Made by a program: the position numbers and the translations under genes
Assembly (NCBI GenBank): GCA_947500055.1
Contig: CANMQO010000004.1
Span: 331,624 to 395,623, forward strand
DNA: 64,000 nt
Direction of reading: 5' to 3'
From: an uncultured Paracoccaceae bacterium
GTDB taxonomy: Bacteria; Pseudomonadota; Alphaproteobacteria; Rhodobacterales; Rhodobacteraceae
Notes under the pieces: generated by a model
Seen by the model: the letters and a program-made list of their open reading frames with translations, nothing else
Told to the model about the DNA's origin: nothing
Database searches by the model: none
Shown: one piece after another, positions 38,640 to 50,297 of the stretch
Position numbering within the stretch: position 1 is the stretch's first letter
How the letters are laid out: each line of letters begins with the position of its first letter

Positions 38640-39167
38640 ATGAATACGCAGGACACCGCCGGTCAGCGGCAGGTGAATGGCCAGGTAAAATGGTTCGATC
38701 CGACGAAGGGGTTCGGGTTTGTTGTGGCTGATCTTGGTGGCCCCGACATCCTTTTACATGCCAATGTCTTGCGGAATTTTGGGCAGGGCTCTGTTGTTGA
38801 CGGCTCGAGCATTGAAATTCTTGTGCAGGATACACAGCGTGGTTTGCAGGCCACCCAAGTGCTGTCGATCACACCGCCGCAGGCAGACACGTCGGTCCCG
38901 CTTCGGGACATGATGGAGTTCACGCCGGAAGATATATCAAAGCGGCCGATTGAGCCTGCGCGGGTAAAGTGGTTCGATAAGGCCAAGGGATTTGGCTTCG
39001 CCAATATCTTTGGCAATGATGAAGATGTCTTTATCCATGTTGAGGTTCTGCGCCGCTCCGGCCTGTCTGACCTGCAGTCGGGCGAGGCCGTGGGACTGCG
39101 TCTTGTCGACGGCGAACGTGGCCGCATGGCGATTGAGGTCGTGGGCTGGGAAGCTGCAGTCAAGTGA
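38640..39167 (+). CDS. Double cold-shock-domain protein
   Basis: 175 aa with two complete cold-shock domains: residues about 10-76 (GQVKWFDPTKGFGFVV, PDILLHANVLRNFG) and 103-172 (ARVKWFDKAKGFGFANI, DVFIHVEVLRRSG). Each carries the RNP1 and RNP2 single-strand binding motifs, RNP2 in the first domain being weaker (ILLHANV). Likely an RNA chaperone, as in other alphaproteobacterial twin-CSD proteins. Its stop overlaps the DUF192 gene as GTGA. A 116-bp leader precedes it, long enough for regulation at the RNA level. Confidence 0.9.
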   Translation: MNTQDTAGQRQVNGQVKWFDPTKGFGFVVADLGGPDILLHANVLRNFGQGSVVDGSSIEILVQDTQRGLQATQVLSITPPQADTSVPLRDMMEFTPEDISKRPIEPARVKWFDKAKGFGFANIFGNDEDVFIHVEVLRRSGLSDLQSGEAVGLRLVDGERGRMAIEVVGWEAAVK

Positions 39168-39640
39168 AGAGCGTTTTGGCGATTGCGCTGTTTGGGCTGG
39201 GTGCTAACCCGGCCTGGGCGTTATGCGCGGAAGACAAAGTGTCGGTTTTTGGCGACTGGGGACAGGCGACATTCACAATTGAACTGGCCGATGATCCCCA
39301 AGAGCGATCAAAGGGCCTGATGTTTGTGGAACAGATGGCGACGCTTGAGGGCATGTTGTTCATCTATGAAGAGCCGCAAAGCGTCAGTTTCTGGATGAAG
39401 AATACATTGATCCCGTTGGATATGCTCTTTGTCGGTCCAACAGGCGAGGTGCTGAACGTTCATGAAAACGCCGTGCCAGGTGATCTGACCGCTATCCCGG
39501 GCGGCGATGGCGTGTTGGCCGTGCTTGAGATTAATGGTGGGCTTGCCGCCCGTCTTGGGATCGCAGCTGGGGATGTTTTGCAGCACCCGCGCTTTGGAAA
39601 CGACGCTATCCTGCCTTGTGAACAAACTTCGGAAAGTTAG
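39164..39640 (+). CDS. DUF192 secreted protein
   Basis: 158 aa. A signal peptide (VLAIALFGLGANPAWA) is followed by the DUF192 domain: FTIELADDPQERSKGLMFVEQM, GMLFIYEEPQSVSFWMKNTLIPLDMLFV and INGGLAARLGIAAGDVL. Predicted periplasmic; function unknown. GTG start overlapping the stop of the cold-shock gene (GTGA), a coupling that is common in Rhodobacterales. Confidence 0.88.
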   Translation: MKSVLAIALFGLGANPAWALCAEDKVSVFGDWGQATFTIELADDPQERSKGLMFVEQMATLEGMLFIYEEPQSVSFWMKNTLIPLDMLFVGPTGEVLNVHENAVPGDLTAIPGGDGVLAVLEINGGLAARLGIAAGDVLQHPRFGNDAILPCEQTSES

Positions 39641-39684
39641 GGCTTTTCAAATCAGTTTTGGGGGGCTAAAGACACGCCATGGTT

Positions 39685-39761
39685 CGGGGCGTAGCGCAGC
39701 CTGGTAGCGCATCTGTTTTGGGAACAGAGGGTCGGGAGTTCGAATCTCTCCGCCCCGACCA
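39685..39761 (+). tRNA. tRNA-Pro(TGG)
   Basis: 77 nt cloverleaf with CCA encoded: acceptor CGGGGCG/CGCCCCG, D arm GCGC/GCGC, anticodon stem TCTGT/ACAGA with loop TTTGGGA (anticodon TGG), T arm GGGAG-TTCGAAT-CTCTC. All stems pair fully. Followed by a terminator-like hairpin. Confidence 0.97.
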
Positions 39762-39783
39762 CTTAACGAAACTGGAAAATGAG

Positions 39784-39808
39784 CCGCCGATTCGGCGGTT
39801 TATTTGTT
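39784..39808 (+). terminator. Terminator after tRNA-Pro
   Basis: CCGCCG-att-CGGCGG (39784-39798) followed by TTTATTTGTTT, 23 bases beyond the tRNA end. Confidence 0.75.
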
Positions 39809-40334
39809 TCTGAACGGTGACGGCACGAGGCGACCTCCCTGTCTCAGGTCGATCTTAATTCTTTGTTAAACTTACTTAATTGTTCGGCGAGTTGGCCGGG
39901 GTCCCTCAACCAGTAAGTGAACCAATGTCGCTAAGTGGGCCGAACTAATGGCTTTCTCGAAATCGTGATAAATCGTGTGTTGTGGATAAACCGGTGCATG
40001 AATCACAAGCAGCACCCGTCACCCATTCAGGCGCAAATCCGTCAAGGATTTTAATCGACATTTAGTGTTAAAATTCCGTTGACCCCCTAGGGCTAGATGC
40101 GTCAAGTTGTGCGGGCCGATGATCACGACACAATATGTGGTAGCGGCGCGGGGACAGTTTCAGTTGGCGGGCGCAATCTAAATGACAGCGTCACTTCAAG
40201 ACCGGGTCTTTTGACCGGGCTGGTGCAATGCGGCCTGAAACTATCGCGAGAACGAATTTATTGCGCCGCCCAAGCGGCACATGACAGGTCATACGCCGCA
40301 ACGACGGCAAGCGAAAGAAATAGGGGCAGTAACG
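39809..40334 (+). promoter_or_regulatory. Long nrdJ leader region with CtrA, DnaA and NrdR-like sites
   Basis: A gene-free region of about 525 bp before nrdJ, AT-rich in its first half. Seen: TTAA-N7-TTAA (39855-39869), the CtrA recognition pattern, with a further TTAA six bases on; TGTGGATAA (39981-39989), a perfect DnaA box on the minus strand; GANTC at 40000-40004, a CcrM-type site; and CACA-ATA-TGTG within ACACAATATGTGGT (40128-40141), similar to an NrdR box. No B12 riboswitch core is recognisable. Confidence 0.6.
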
Positions 40335-43300
40335 ATGCAGATCGAACGCAATTTCACCAAGGATGGTCAGGATGCTTACGCAGAGCTGGCTTTCAAGGCG
40401 ACGACATCAGAGATTCGCAATCCTGATGGCACGATCGTTTTCAAACTGGAAAATTGCGAGATCCCGGCAAGCTGGAGCCAGGTTGCCTCTGACGTCATTG
40501 CGCAGAAATATTTCCGCAAGGCTGGTGTGCCTTCTGAACTGAAGAAGGTGAAGGAAAAGGGCGTGCCGGAGTTTCTGTGGCGTTCCACACCTGCCAAGGG
40601 TGCGACCTTTGGCGGCGAAACATCGGCCAAGCAGGTTTTTGACCGTCTCGCCGGTGCGTGGACATATTGGGGCTGGAAGGGCGGTTACTTCTCTTCCGAA
40701 GATGATGCCCGCGCCTATTTTGACGAAATGCGTTACATGCTAGCGACCCAACGTGCCGCGCCGAACAGCCCGCAATGGTTCAACACCGGCCTGCATTGGG
40801 CTTACGGGATCGATGGTCCGGCGCAGGGACATTATTACGTCGATTATGAAAGCGGCGAGCTGACCAAATCCACCTCAAGCTACGAGCACCCGCAGCCGCA
40901 TGCCTGCTTCATCCAATCCGTCGATGACGATCTGGTCAATGACGGTGGCATCATGGACCTCTGGGTCCGCGAGGCGCGTCTGTTCAAATATGGATCCGGT
41001 ACCGGCACCAACTTCTCTAGCCTGCGGGGCGAGGGGGAGCCGCTGTCCGGTGGTGGTAAGTCATCTGGCCTGATGGGTTTCCTGAAAATCGGTGATCGCG
41101 CTGCGGGTGCGATCAAATCCGGTGGAACAACTCGGCGCGCGGCCAAGATGGTCATCGTCGATGCCGACCACCCCGATATCGAGGAATTCATTAACTGGAA
41201 GGTTATCGAAGAGCAGAAGGTCGCCAGCATCGTTGCCGGTTCCAAGATGCACGAGCGTTACCTGAACGCGATCTTCCAGGCGATCAAATCATGGGACGGG
41301 GAAGAGGTATCTGCCTATGACCCCAAAACCAACGACACACTGGCGGCGGCCGTCAAGGACGCCAAGAAGTCCGCCATTCCAGAGACTTACATCAAGCGCG
41401 TGCTGGATTATGCCAAGCAGGGCTATTCCAGCATTGAATTCCCGACCTATGACACCGATTGGGATTCCGAGGCCTATTCCAGCGTGTCCGGTCAGAACTC
41501 CAATAACTCGATCCGGGTCACTGACGCATTCCTGAAAGCGGTCGAGGATGACGCCGATTGGAAGCTGATCAACCGCAAGAACGGTGAATGCGCCCGGATC
41601 ATCAAGGCGCGTGATCTGTGGGAGCAGGTGGGCCATGCCGCGTGGGCATGTGCAGACCCCGGCATCCAGTATCACGATACCGTCAATGCGTGGCACACAT
41701 GCCCGGAAGATGGTGAGATTCGCGGCTCAAACCCTTGTTCCGAATATATGTTCCTTGACGATACGGCCTGCAATCTGGCGTCGATGAACCTGCTGACCTT
41801 CTACAAGGACGGGCAGTTTCAGGCAGAGGACTATATGCATGCGACCCGTCTGTGGACGGTGACGCTGGAAATTTCAGTGATGATGGCGCAGTTCCCCTCC
41901 AGGGAAATTGCGCAGCGCTCTTACGACTTCCGCACGCTGGGTCTGGGCTACGCCAATATTGGCGGCCTCTTGATGAATATGGGCTATGGCTATGACAGCG
42001 ATGAAGGCCGCGCCATGGGTGCCGCGCTGACCGCGATCATGTCGGGCGTGTCTTATGCCACATCCGCCGAAATGGCGGGCGAGCTGGGCGCGTTTCCCGG
42101 CTACAAGAAAAACGCAAAGCACATGCTGCGGGTGATCAAGAACCACCGGCAGGCAGCGGCGGGCAAAAGCACCGGCTATGACAAGCTGGATGTAAAGCCA
42201 GTTCCGCTGGACCATGCCAATTGCCCTGATCAACGACTGGTCGAGCTTGCCGTATCGGCCTGGGATGAGGCGCTGGCGCTTGGCAAGAAACATGGCTATC
42301 GCAACGCCCAGGTTTCGGTCATCGCACCGACTGGCACAATTGGTCTGGTCATGGATTGCGACACAACCGGGATTGAACCGGATTTCGCACTGGTGAAGTT
42401 CAAGAAACTGGCCGGTGGTGGTTATTTCAAGATCATCAACCAATCCGTGCCAGCCGCTTTGGAAAAACTGGGTTACGGTTCAGCGGAGATCGAAGAGATC
42501 ATCGCCTATGCTGTTGGCCACGGCTCTATCGGACAGGCGCCTGCGATCAATCACACATCGCTGATCGGGCATGGGTTTGGTCAGGCGGAACTGGACAAGG
42601 TCGAGGCGGCGCTGGCGTCTGCATTCGACATTCGCTTTGTCTTTAACCAATGGACGCTGGGCGAGGAATTCTGCACCAAGACCCTCGGCATTCCTGCCGC
42701 AAAGCTGAACGATCCCACCTTCGATCTGCTGCGCCATCTGGGTTACAGCAAACGGGATATCGATGCTGCCAATGACCATGTCTGCGGTACAATGACATTG
42801 GAAGACGCGCCGCATCTGAAGGAAGAGCATTACAACGTCTTTGACTGCGCCAACCCATGTGGCAAAAAAGGCAAGCGTTACCTGAGCGTTGACAGCCATA
42901 TCCATATGATGGCGGCGGCCCAGTCTTTTATATCCGGTGCGATCTCCAAAACGATCAACATGCCCAATGATGCGACGATTGAGGATTGCCAGAAGGCATA
43001 TGAGCTGTCCTGGTCACTGGGTGTGAAAGCCAATGCGCTTTACCGTGACGGATCAAAACTGTCGCAGCCATTGGCGGCAGCCTTGGTCGAGGATGATGAT
43101 GAGGCAATGGAAACGCTCGAATCCGGCAGCACGCAGGAGAAAGCCGCAGTGTTGGCCGAAAAGATCGTCGAGAAGATCATCGTGCAGGAAGTGCGCAATC
43201 GCGAACGCGAGAAGATGCCACAACGGCGCAAGGGCTATACCCAGAAAGCCATCGTTGGCGGACATAAGGTTTACCTGCGGACCGGCGAATATGAAGACGG

Positions 43301-43979
43301 CTCCTTGGGCGAGATCTTTATCGATATGCATAAGGAAGGTGCCGGTTTCCGGGCGATGATGAATAATTTCGCCATCGCTGTCTCTGTGGGCCTGCAATAT
43401 GGCGTGCCGTTGGAGGAATTCGTGGATGCATTTACATTCACCAAGTTTGAACCGGCCGGCATGGTACAGGGCAATGACAGCATCAAGAATGCAACGTCGA
43501 TCCTTGACTATATCTTCCGCGAACTGGCGGTCAGCTATCTGGATCGGACCGATCTGGCCCATGTGAAACCGGAAGGTGCGACATTCGATGATGTTGGTCG
43601 CGGTGAGCAGGAAGGTGTGTCCAACATTCAGGCCCCAACCGAAAACGCCGCGACACGGTCGTTGGAGGTGCTCAAGCAGATTTCGTCAACCGGCTATCTG
43701 CGCAAGCGGATGCCGCAGGATCTGGTTGTGCTGCAAGGCGGGATCGGTGCCACGGCGCTCGCGACGGGCAGCGATCCATCGGCGGTCTTGCAAACGCTGG
43801 TGCCGGAGGCCGAAACCGCGACCGTTGCAACGGGAACGGCAAGCCTTTCCGCCCGCGACAAAGCCAAGATGCAGGGATATGAAGGCGATCCTTGCGGTGA
43901 ATGCGGGAACTATACGCTGGTCCGGAACGGGACCTGCATGAAGTGTAACACATGTGGCGGGACCTCCGGGTGCAGCTAA
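40335..43979 (+). CDS. nrdJ: Vitamin B12-dependent ribonucleotide reductase (class II)
   Basis: 1214 aa. Makes deoxyribonucleotides with adenosylcobalamin radicals, with or without oxygen. Substrate and active-site regions: [48 protein letters not shown] (active-site Cys) and [20 protein letters not shown]. The C-terminal tail [27 protein letters not shown] holds the redox/zinc cysteines. Start at 40335 ([18 protein letters not shown]); a start at 40281 is possible but unsupported. No class I nrdAB in the window. Confidence 0.96.
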   Translation: MQIERNFTKDGQDAYAELAFKATTSEIRNPDGTIVFKLENCEIPASWSQVASDVIAQKYFRKAGVPSELKKVKEKGVPEFLWRSTPAKGATFGGETSAKQVFDRLAGAWTYWGWKGGYFSSEDDARAYFDEMRYMLATQRAAPNSPQWFNTGLHWAYGIDGPAQGHYYVDYESGELTKSTSSYEHPQPHACFIQSVDDDLVNDGGIMDLWVREARLFKYGSGTGTNFSSLRGEGEPLSGGGKSSGLMGFLKIGDRAAGAIKSGGTTRRAAKMVIVDADHPDIEEFINWKVIEEQKVASIVAGSKMHERYLNAIFQAIKSWDGEEVSAYDPKTNDTLAAAVKDAKKSAIPETYIKRVLDYAKQGYSSIEFPTYDTDWDSEAYSSVSGQNSNNSIRVTDAFLKAVEDDADWKLINRKNGECARIIKARDLWEQVGHAAWACADPGIQYHDTVNAWHTCPEDGEIRGSNPCSEYMFLDDTACNLASMNLLTFYKDGQFQAEDYMHATRLWTVTLEISVMMAQFPSREIAQRSYDFRTLGLGYANIGGLLMNMGYGYDSDEGRAMGAALTAIMSGVSYATSAEMAGELGAFPGYKKNAKHMLRVIKNHRQAAAGKSTGYDKLDVKPVPLDHANCPDQRLVELAVSAWDEALALGKKHGYRNAQVSVIAPTGTIGLVMDCDTTGIEPDFALVKFKKLAGGGYFKIINQSVPAALEKLGYGSAEIEEIIAYAVGHGSIGQAPAINHTSLIGHGFGQAELDKVEAALASAFDIRFVFNQWTLGEEFCTKTLGIPAAKLNDPTFDLLRHLGYSKRDIDAANDHVCGTMTLEDAPHLKEEHYNVFDCANPCGKKGKRYLSVDSHIHMMAAAQSFISGAISKTINMPNDATIEDCQKAYELSWSLGVKANALYRDGSKLSQPLAAALVEDDDEAMETLESGSTQEKAAVLAEKIVEKIIVQEVRNREREKMPQRRKGYTQKAIVGGHKVYLRTGEYEDGSLGEIFIDMHKEGAGFRAMMNNFAIAVSVGLQYGVPLEEFVDAFTFTKFEPAGMVQGNDSIKNATSILDYIFRELAVSYLDRTDLAHVKPEGATFDDVGRGEQEGVSNIQAPTENAATRSLEVLKQISSTGYLRKRMPQDLVVLQGGIGATALATGSDPSAVLQTLVPEAETATVATGTASLSARDKAKMQGYEGDPCGECGNYTLVRNGTCMKCNTCGGTSGCS

Positions 43980-44002
43980 GATTTTTCGTGACGAAAAATC
44001 TT
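43978..44002. terminator. Palindrome after nrdJ, first of two
   Basis: AAGATTTTTCG-tga-CGAAAAATCTT, 11 perfect pairs, overlapping the nrdJ stop codon. AT-rich stem with TTTCG/CGAAA at the loop, and no T-tract of its own. Confidence 0.6.
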
Positions 44003-44009
44003 CAGTCTG

Positions 44010-44034
44010 AAAGAAATTTCGCCGAAATTTCTTT
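44010..44034. repeat. Palindrome after nrdJ, second of two
   Basis: AAAGAAATTTCG-c-CGAAATTTCTTT, 12 perfect pairs, 7 bases after the first palindrome and with the same TTTCG/CGAAA core. Together they form a tandem hairpin pair. Confidence 0.6.
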
Positions 44035-44285
44035 GCGCTACACAAAATCCGGGGCGGGTGCGCTTGCCCTTGGCGTGGATCGGGCCGCAGGCAACAAACC
44101 GAGCGGTATATAATGAGTGAGCCTGATCAACGAAACTACAGGGGGGAACTGCGGTTCCCCCTTTTTTTGTGGGATCTTTCCGGATTCCATTGGCCAGGTC
44201 TGGAAAACCTGATGTTGCACCAGCGGATGATCCTTCCTAGCTGTAAAGAGAAGTCATTAACCACAAGCAAAGGGGCCGTTCAAAT
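44035..44285. other. Gap between nrdJ hairpins and the TIGR00266 gene
   Basis: A gene-free stretch. It holds a TATAAT sequence at 44109-44114 with no good -35 element, then a strong terminator at 44142-44168. A short transcript of about 50 nt between them is possible but unsupported. Confidence 0.4.
44142..44168 (+). terminator. Rho-independent terminator
   Basis: GGGGGAAC-tgcg-GTTCCCCC (44142-44161) followed by seven Ts. Classical form on the plus strand. It could end nrdJ readthrough or a short RNA. Confidence 0.85.
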
Positions 44286-45062
44286 ATGAAATGTCATGAG
44301 GTCGATTATGAGATTTTCGGTGACGACATGCAGATCGTCGAGGTGGAGCTGGACCCCGATGAAAAGGTGATCGCCGAAGCCGGGGCCATGAATTACATGG
44401 AGGACGGTATCGGCTTTGAAACCAAGATGGGTGATGGTTCATCCCCGTCGGGTGGGTTGATGGATTCCCTTTTGAACGTCGGAAAGCGGGTGCTGACTGG
44501 CGAGTCAATTTTCATGACCCATTTCAGCAATAATGGGAACGGCAAGAAACGCGTGGCCTTTGCCGCGCCTTATCCGGGCAAGATCATTCCGGTTGACATG
44601 GCGCAGATGGGTGAAGAACTGATTTGTCAGAAAGACGCATTCCTTTGTGCGGCTTACGGAACTGCCACCGATATTGCCTTTCAGCGCAAGCTGGGTGCCG
44701 GGTTTTTTGGTGGTGAAGGCTTTATCCTGCAGCGTCTGCGCGGCGATGGCATGGCGTTTATCCATGTGGGCGGCACTGTTATAAAACGCGAGTTGCGGCC
44801 CGGTGAGACGTTGCGGGTTGATACAGGATGTATCGGCGCATTCACTGCCGGGGTGGAATACGATATCGAGCGGGCAGGCGGGCTGAAATCGATGGTGTTC
44901 GGGGGCGAAGGCCTGTTTCTGGCGACTTTGCGCGGCCCCGGAACAGTCTATTTACAAAGCCTGCCATTTTCGCGACTGGCTGATCGCATCATGCGGGCCG
45001 CAGGTCCGGGCGGCAGTAAGGGGGAGGGGTCGGTTCTTGGCGATATGTTCGGGGACCGCTAG
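44286..45062 (+). CDS. TIGR00266 (AIM24-like) family protein
   Basis: 258 aa. Beta-rich protein beginning [35 protein letters not shown], with glycine-rich repeats [24 protein letters not shown] and [24 protein letters not shown], the pattern of TIGR00266/AIM24 proteins, which have a tryptophan-attenuator (TRAP)-like beta fold. Function in bacteria not established. Its 3' end overlaps the cupin gene on the other strand by 4 bases. Confidence 0.85.
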   Translation: MKCHEVDYEIFGDDMQIVEVELDPDEKVIAEAGAMNYMEDGIGFETKMGDGSSPSGGLMDSLLNVGKRVLTGESIFMTHFSNNGNGKKRVAFAAPYPGKIIPVDMAQMGEELICQKDAFLCAAYGTATDIAFQRKLGAGFFGGEGFILQRLRGDGMAFIHVGGTVIKRELRPGETLRVDTGCIGAFTAGVEYDIERAGGLKSMVFGGEGLFLATLRGPGTVYLQSLPFSRLADRIMRAAGPGGSKGEGSVLGDMFGDR

Positions 45063-45478
45063 CGGGGGATATCAAAACCCGCTGGGGCAAGTGTGAACCC
45101 CGTAAACTGGAAACCGGGCGACACGGTGCAGCTGACCAATGTCCAGTCACCGGTCGTCCGGGCGGCCTGCCAATTGTCTTTCGGAACAATCACCTGCGGC
45201 AATTCCCCGTTGGTCAGATCGGGGCCCAGAATGTGATCCATGGCCGGGCCTTCATCCTTCCCGGCAACAGAAAGTATAATCGGTGCGCCCGCGTGGAAAA
45301 GCCAAATCTCAACCGCGTCCACCTTATGCCAATGGCTGCCTTCCCCGGCCTTAAGCAGAAAATAGATACAGGTGCCGGTCGGGCGCCCATCATTCTCTGC
45401 CATCCATGTCTGGCGATAGTAACCGCCTTCGGGATGCGGGGCGAGGTCAAGCTGCGCGATGATCTGGTTGGCGGTCAT
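45059..45478 (-). CDS. Cupin domain protein (DUF985)
   Basis: 139 aa. Single cupin: [41 protein letters not shown] and [16 protein letters not shown] follow the DUF985 pattern, related to the YML079w fold; His residues in [10 protein letters not shown] could bind metal. Function unknown. Coupled by ATGA to the upstream GNAT gene, and tail-to-tail with the TIGR00266 gene. Confidence 0.85.
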   Translation of the reverse strand: MTANQIIAQLDLAPHPEGGYYRQTWMAENDGRPTGTCIYFLLKAGEGSHWHKVDAVEIWLFHAGAPIILSVAGKDEGPAMDHILGPDLTNGELPQVIVPKDNWQAARTTGDWTLVSCTVSPGFQFTGFTLAPAGFDIPR

Positions 45479-46050
45479 GGCAGACTTGGGACATGCGGTG
45501 CTGTTGCGGCGTTATGAGGGCCATCGATACGCGGGTCGGCAAAGACTTCGACGGCTGATTTATAGGGTGTGAAACCGGCCTTCTGGTAGAAAGCCAATGC
45601 GCGCGGGTCATCCCAGTTGCAGGTATGCACAAAGAACCGGTCGATATCGCGGGCGAAGGCCTGTTTCTGCGCCAGCGCCATCATTGGACCGCCAAGGCCC
45701 CGACCTGTTGCCGCCTTCACCATGCCGAAATAGGCGAGCTCGCTTGCCCTGTCCGGGCTGAAATCCAGTTCCACCAATCCAATTGGGTCGCTGTCTTGGC
45801 GAATGACCCAGGTTTCGGTGTGCTCGCTCTGCAGGATGGCACTTAACGCGGCATCATCAAGCAGCAGCCGTGCGGTCCAGAGCCAAGGTTCACCCACGGC
45901 GCGGAACAGTCTCCTGTAGCTGTCGACGTCTAGCATCTCTCGCCGGGCGTCTGTTCCGGCGGGGAAGGGTTTCGTGTCGATGATCACGGGGGTGGTCATC
46001 TGCAAATAGGTGACAACAGCCGCTATATGGCCGGATGGAACGGCGTGCAT
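45475..46050 (-). CDS. GNAT family N-acetyltransferase
   Basis: 191 aa. The acetyl-CoA fold is seen in VELDFSPDRASELAYFGMV, GRGLGGPMMALAQKQAF (Q/R-x-x-G-x-G/A loop) and TCNWDDPRALAFYQKAGFTPYK. I start at 46050 because AAGGAC lies 5 bases upstream; an ATG at 46068 overlapping the eno stop is also possible. Probably co-transcribed with eno and the cupin gene. Substrate unknown. Confidence 0.82.
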   Translation of the reverse strand: MHAVPSGHIAAVVTYLQMTTPVIIDTKPFPAGTDARREMLDVDSYRRLFRAVGEPWLWTARLLLDDAALSAILQSEHTETWVIRQDSDPIGLVELDFSPDRASELAYFGMVKAATGRGLGGPMMALAQKQAFARDIDRFFVHTCNWDDPRALAFYQKAGFTPYKSAVEVFADPRIDGPHNAATAPHVPSLP

Positions 46051-46064
46051 TCCGTCCTTCAGGG

Positions 46065-48273
<2,209 letters not shown>

Positions 48274-48274
<1 letters not shown>

Positions 48275-48957
48275 TACTTCTTCAACCTTACGAAGATGCG
48301 ATTTTCGTCCCGTTTCACCTCTACCTTGGGGAGCGCTTCGACCAATCCGGACAGTTTTGCATAGCCGTAGGTACGGTGATCAAAGTCAGGGTGTGTCGCG
48401 ACAATGTTGTTCCCCACCGCACCAAGATTTTGCCACTCATCTGACTGGGCGCCCTTGTCGATTGCGTCACGAATGATGTGCCAGCTTTCTTCGGCGCGCT
48501 TGTTTCTTGTCGGCGCCTCCAAGGCGATATTTTCTATGAAAATAAACCGGTTACACACGTTTCGCAAAGATGCTGGCGTCTTTTCTTCTCCGATTCCGAC
48601 AACGTGAAGCCCGCCTTCACGCAGGCGATTTGCCAAAGCCGTAAAGTCACTGTCTGATGAAACGATGACGAACCCGCCGAACTTCCCGGTATGCAGTAAA
48701 TCCATGGCATCGATCACCAGGCCGATATCACTTGCATTTTTGCCCTTGGTATTGGCGGTTTCCTGACGCGCGACGAGGCCCAGCTCCGGTATTTTCTCTG
48801 CCCAGCTCCGCATGTTTTCGCGCGTCCAGTCTGCGTAGACCCGCCGCAATGCGGGCTCACCAATTGTCGCGACCTCTTTGAGGATGGCGTCAGCGTATTT
48901 GGCCGGAATATTGTCTGCATCAATCAATACAGCCAATTGCATGCGCTTGTCGCTCAT
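48274..48957 (-). CDS. NYN domain protein (putative RNase) with C-terminal OST-HTH
   Basis: 227 aa. The NYN/PIN-like nuclease fold is seen in LAVLIDADNIPAKYADAIL, SDIGLVIDAMDLLHTGKFGGFVIVSSDSDFTALANRLREGG, with the conserved acidic residues (D in IDADN, D in SDIGL, DSD). The C-terminal part (IIRDAIDKGAQSDEWQNLGAVGNNI) resembles the OST-HTH/LOTUS domain, an RNA-binding module. Related LabA/DUF88 proteins act on RNA. It overlaps fur by 4 bases (ATGA) and the transporter gene by one base, so all three may be one transcript. Confidence 0.82.
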
Positions 48958-49373
48958 GCCTTGTTGTCCTTCAATGGCACGCCGTATAGTTCCAGCCGAT
49001 GCCCCATCAGGCGGTAGCCGAGTTTTGCTGCAATCCGCTCTTGTAGTGCCTCAATTTCCGGGTCTACGAATTCGATCACTTCGCCGGAATTGACGTCGAT
49101 CAGGTGGTCGTGGTGATCCCGGTCGGCGCTTTCGTAGCGTGCGCGCCCGTCGCCGAATTCGTGTTTGTCCAGAATGCCCGCTTCTTCGAACAGCTTGACC
49201 GTTCGGTACACCGTGGCCAATGAAATGCGTGGGTCTGCGGCGGCGGCTCGGTTATAGAGCTCCTCCACGTCGGGATGATCGGTGGCGGCTTCCAACACGG
49301 CGGCGATGGTGCGCCGCTGTTCGGTCATGCGCAGGCCGTTGGCTTCGCAACGAGACAGGATGTTTTGTGCCAT
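48954..49373 (-). CDS. fur: Fur family transcriptional regulator (Fur/Mur)
   Basis: 139 aa. Winged-helix DNA-binding domain (RMTEQRRTIAAVLEAA, ISLATVYRTVKLFEEAGIL), then the metal-binding region RDHHDHLIDVNSGEVIEFVDPEIEALQ. It lacks the CxxC structural zinc motif, as in Rhodobacterales Fur orthologues, which often respond to manganese (Mur) rather than iron; the ligand cannot be decided by sequence. Not Irr, since there is no heme-regulatory motif. Coupled to the NYN gene by ATGA. Confidence 0.88.
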   Translation of the reverse strand: MAQNILSRCEANGLRMTEQRRTIAAVLEAATDHPDVEELYNRAAAADPRISLATVYRTVKLFEEAGILDKHEFGDGRARYESADRDHHDHLIDVNSGEVIEFVDPEIEALQERIAAKLGYRLMGHRLELYGVPLKDNKA

Positions 49374-49733
49374 GGAGCCTTTCTCCGAAGATGCGGATCG
49401 TGTTGTTCTGAACCGGCTTACAGCCTGTTGCTTTATCTTGCCAGCCGGTTGCCGGAATTTCGCTGCCAGAAGTTGCGCTGCGCTTGAGATCCGGCATTTC
49501 GAGGTGACACCGGATCAGGGGCGCTGACCGATGCTTTGCCAGCCCTGTACGCAACGTTCGGTGGTGTTGCGCGGGGCGGAGAGGGTGAGCGGGGCCGAAT
49601 CAAACGTAAATGCAGGCAAGCCGTTGAAAAACGGTGGTCGGCAAAGCGTCGGCGATGCGTCGGCAAAACGTCGGACCCCTGCGCACGGTGGGGCGGTATT
49701 AAACATGCGCGCGCTGGAAGTGTGAATACCGCG
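49374..49733. other. fur upstream region containing an 11-bp tandem array
   Basis: 360 bp without a gene. It carries the fur promoter and the 3' flank of the acetyltransferase gene, both on the minus strand. The only notable structure is the array at 49637-49680. No Fur-box-like palindrome is recognised. Confidence 0.5.
49637..49680. repeat. Four tandem 11-bp units GTCGGC(R)A(W)RC
   Basis: GTCGGCAAAGC, GTCGGCGATGC, GTCGGCAAAAC, then GTCGGACCCCT, with exact 11-bp spacing from 49637. A similar array with the same fourth unit GTCGGACCCC is at 62547-62590. The 11-bp period places units on one face of the DNA. Confidence 0.7.
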
Positions 49734-50297
49734 TTAACCCTTGTTGGCCGGCAGCGCGCGCGCAGGGTTTCCGGCGAAGCGCGTGCCGGGGGCCACATCG
49801 CGCGTGACGACGCTGCCTGCGCCGACGATCGCCCCGTCGCCAATTGTGATACCCGGCAGGATGATGGCGCCGCCACCGATCCAGACATCCGCCCCCAATG
49901 TCACCGGCAGCGCCCGTTCTTGCCCGACCGCGCGTTTCCGGGGATCCCTGTGGTGGTCGGCGCAATAGATATGCACTGCAGGCCCCAGCATTGATCGCGC
50001 CCCGATCCGAACCGGTGCGCTATCGAGAATGACGCAACCTGTATTCAGAAAGACATCCTGTGACAGATGGATGTTGAATCCGTAGGCGCAGTGAAACGGG
50101 GCTTCTATCAAGGCATCAGTGCCGATCCTAGCCAGCAGCGCTTGCAGCTTTGGTCCCATGCCACCCCGGTCGCCGGGGTGCATGGTGTTGTGTTCAAAAA
50201 TTGCGGCCCTTGCCGTCACCCGGAATGCTTCCAACTCATCATCGATGCAGGAATACCAGTCGCCTGCCTGCATTCTGGTGAAGTTCGTGTCCGTCAT
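49734..50297 (-). CDS. Maltose O-acetyltransferase/NodL-like acyltransferase
   Basis: 187 aa left-handed beta-helix acetyltransferase of the Maa/Lac/NodL group. The N-terminal Mac domain is MQAGDWYSCIDDELEAFRVTARAAIFEHNT; hexapeptide repeats follow, ending ADVWIGGGAIILPGITIGDGAIVGAGSVVTRDVAPGTRFAGNPARAL, with the active His in YCADHHRDP region. Start at 50297 (MTDTNFTRMQAGDW) overlaps DUF6653 by 4 bases. Acetylates sugars in relatives; no sugar genes are near. Confidence 0.88.
   Translation of the reverse strand: MTDTNFTRMQAGDWYSCIDDELEAFRVTARAAIFEHNTMHPGDRGGMGPKLQALLARIGTDALIEAPFHCAYGFNIHLSQDVFLNTGCVILDSAPVRIGARSMLGPAVHIYCADHHRDPRKRAVGQERALPVTLGADVWIGGGAIILPGITIGDGAIVGAGSVVTRDVAPGTRFAGNPARALPANKG

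Noticed and set aside
40081..40334. Cobalamin riboswitch before the B12-dependent reductase gene
   Set aside because: No recognisable B12-box core was found in the leader; a covariance-model search would be decisive.
49637..49680. CRISPR array
   Set aside because: Units are 11 bp with no unique spacers and no cas genes nearby.
49536..49994. 152-codon plus-strand ORF over the 11-bp array and the acetyltransferase end
   Set aside because: Arg/Ala-rich composition, no domain, mostly antisense to a clear acetyltransferase gene.
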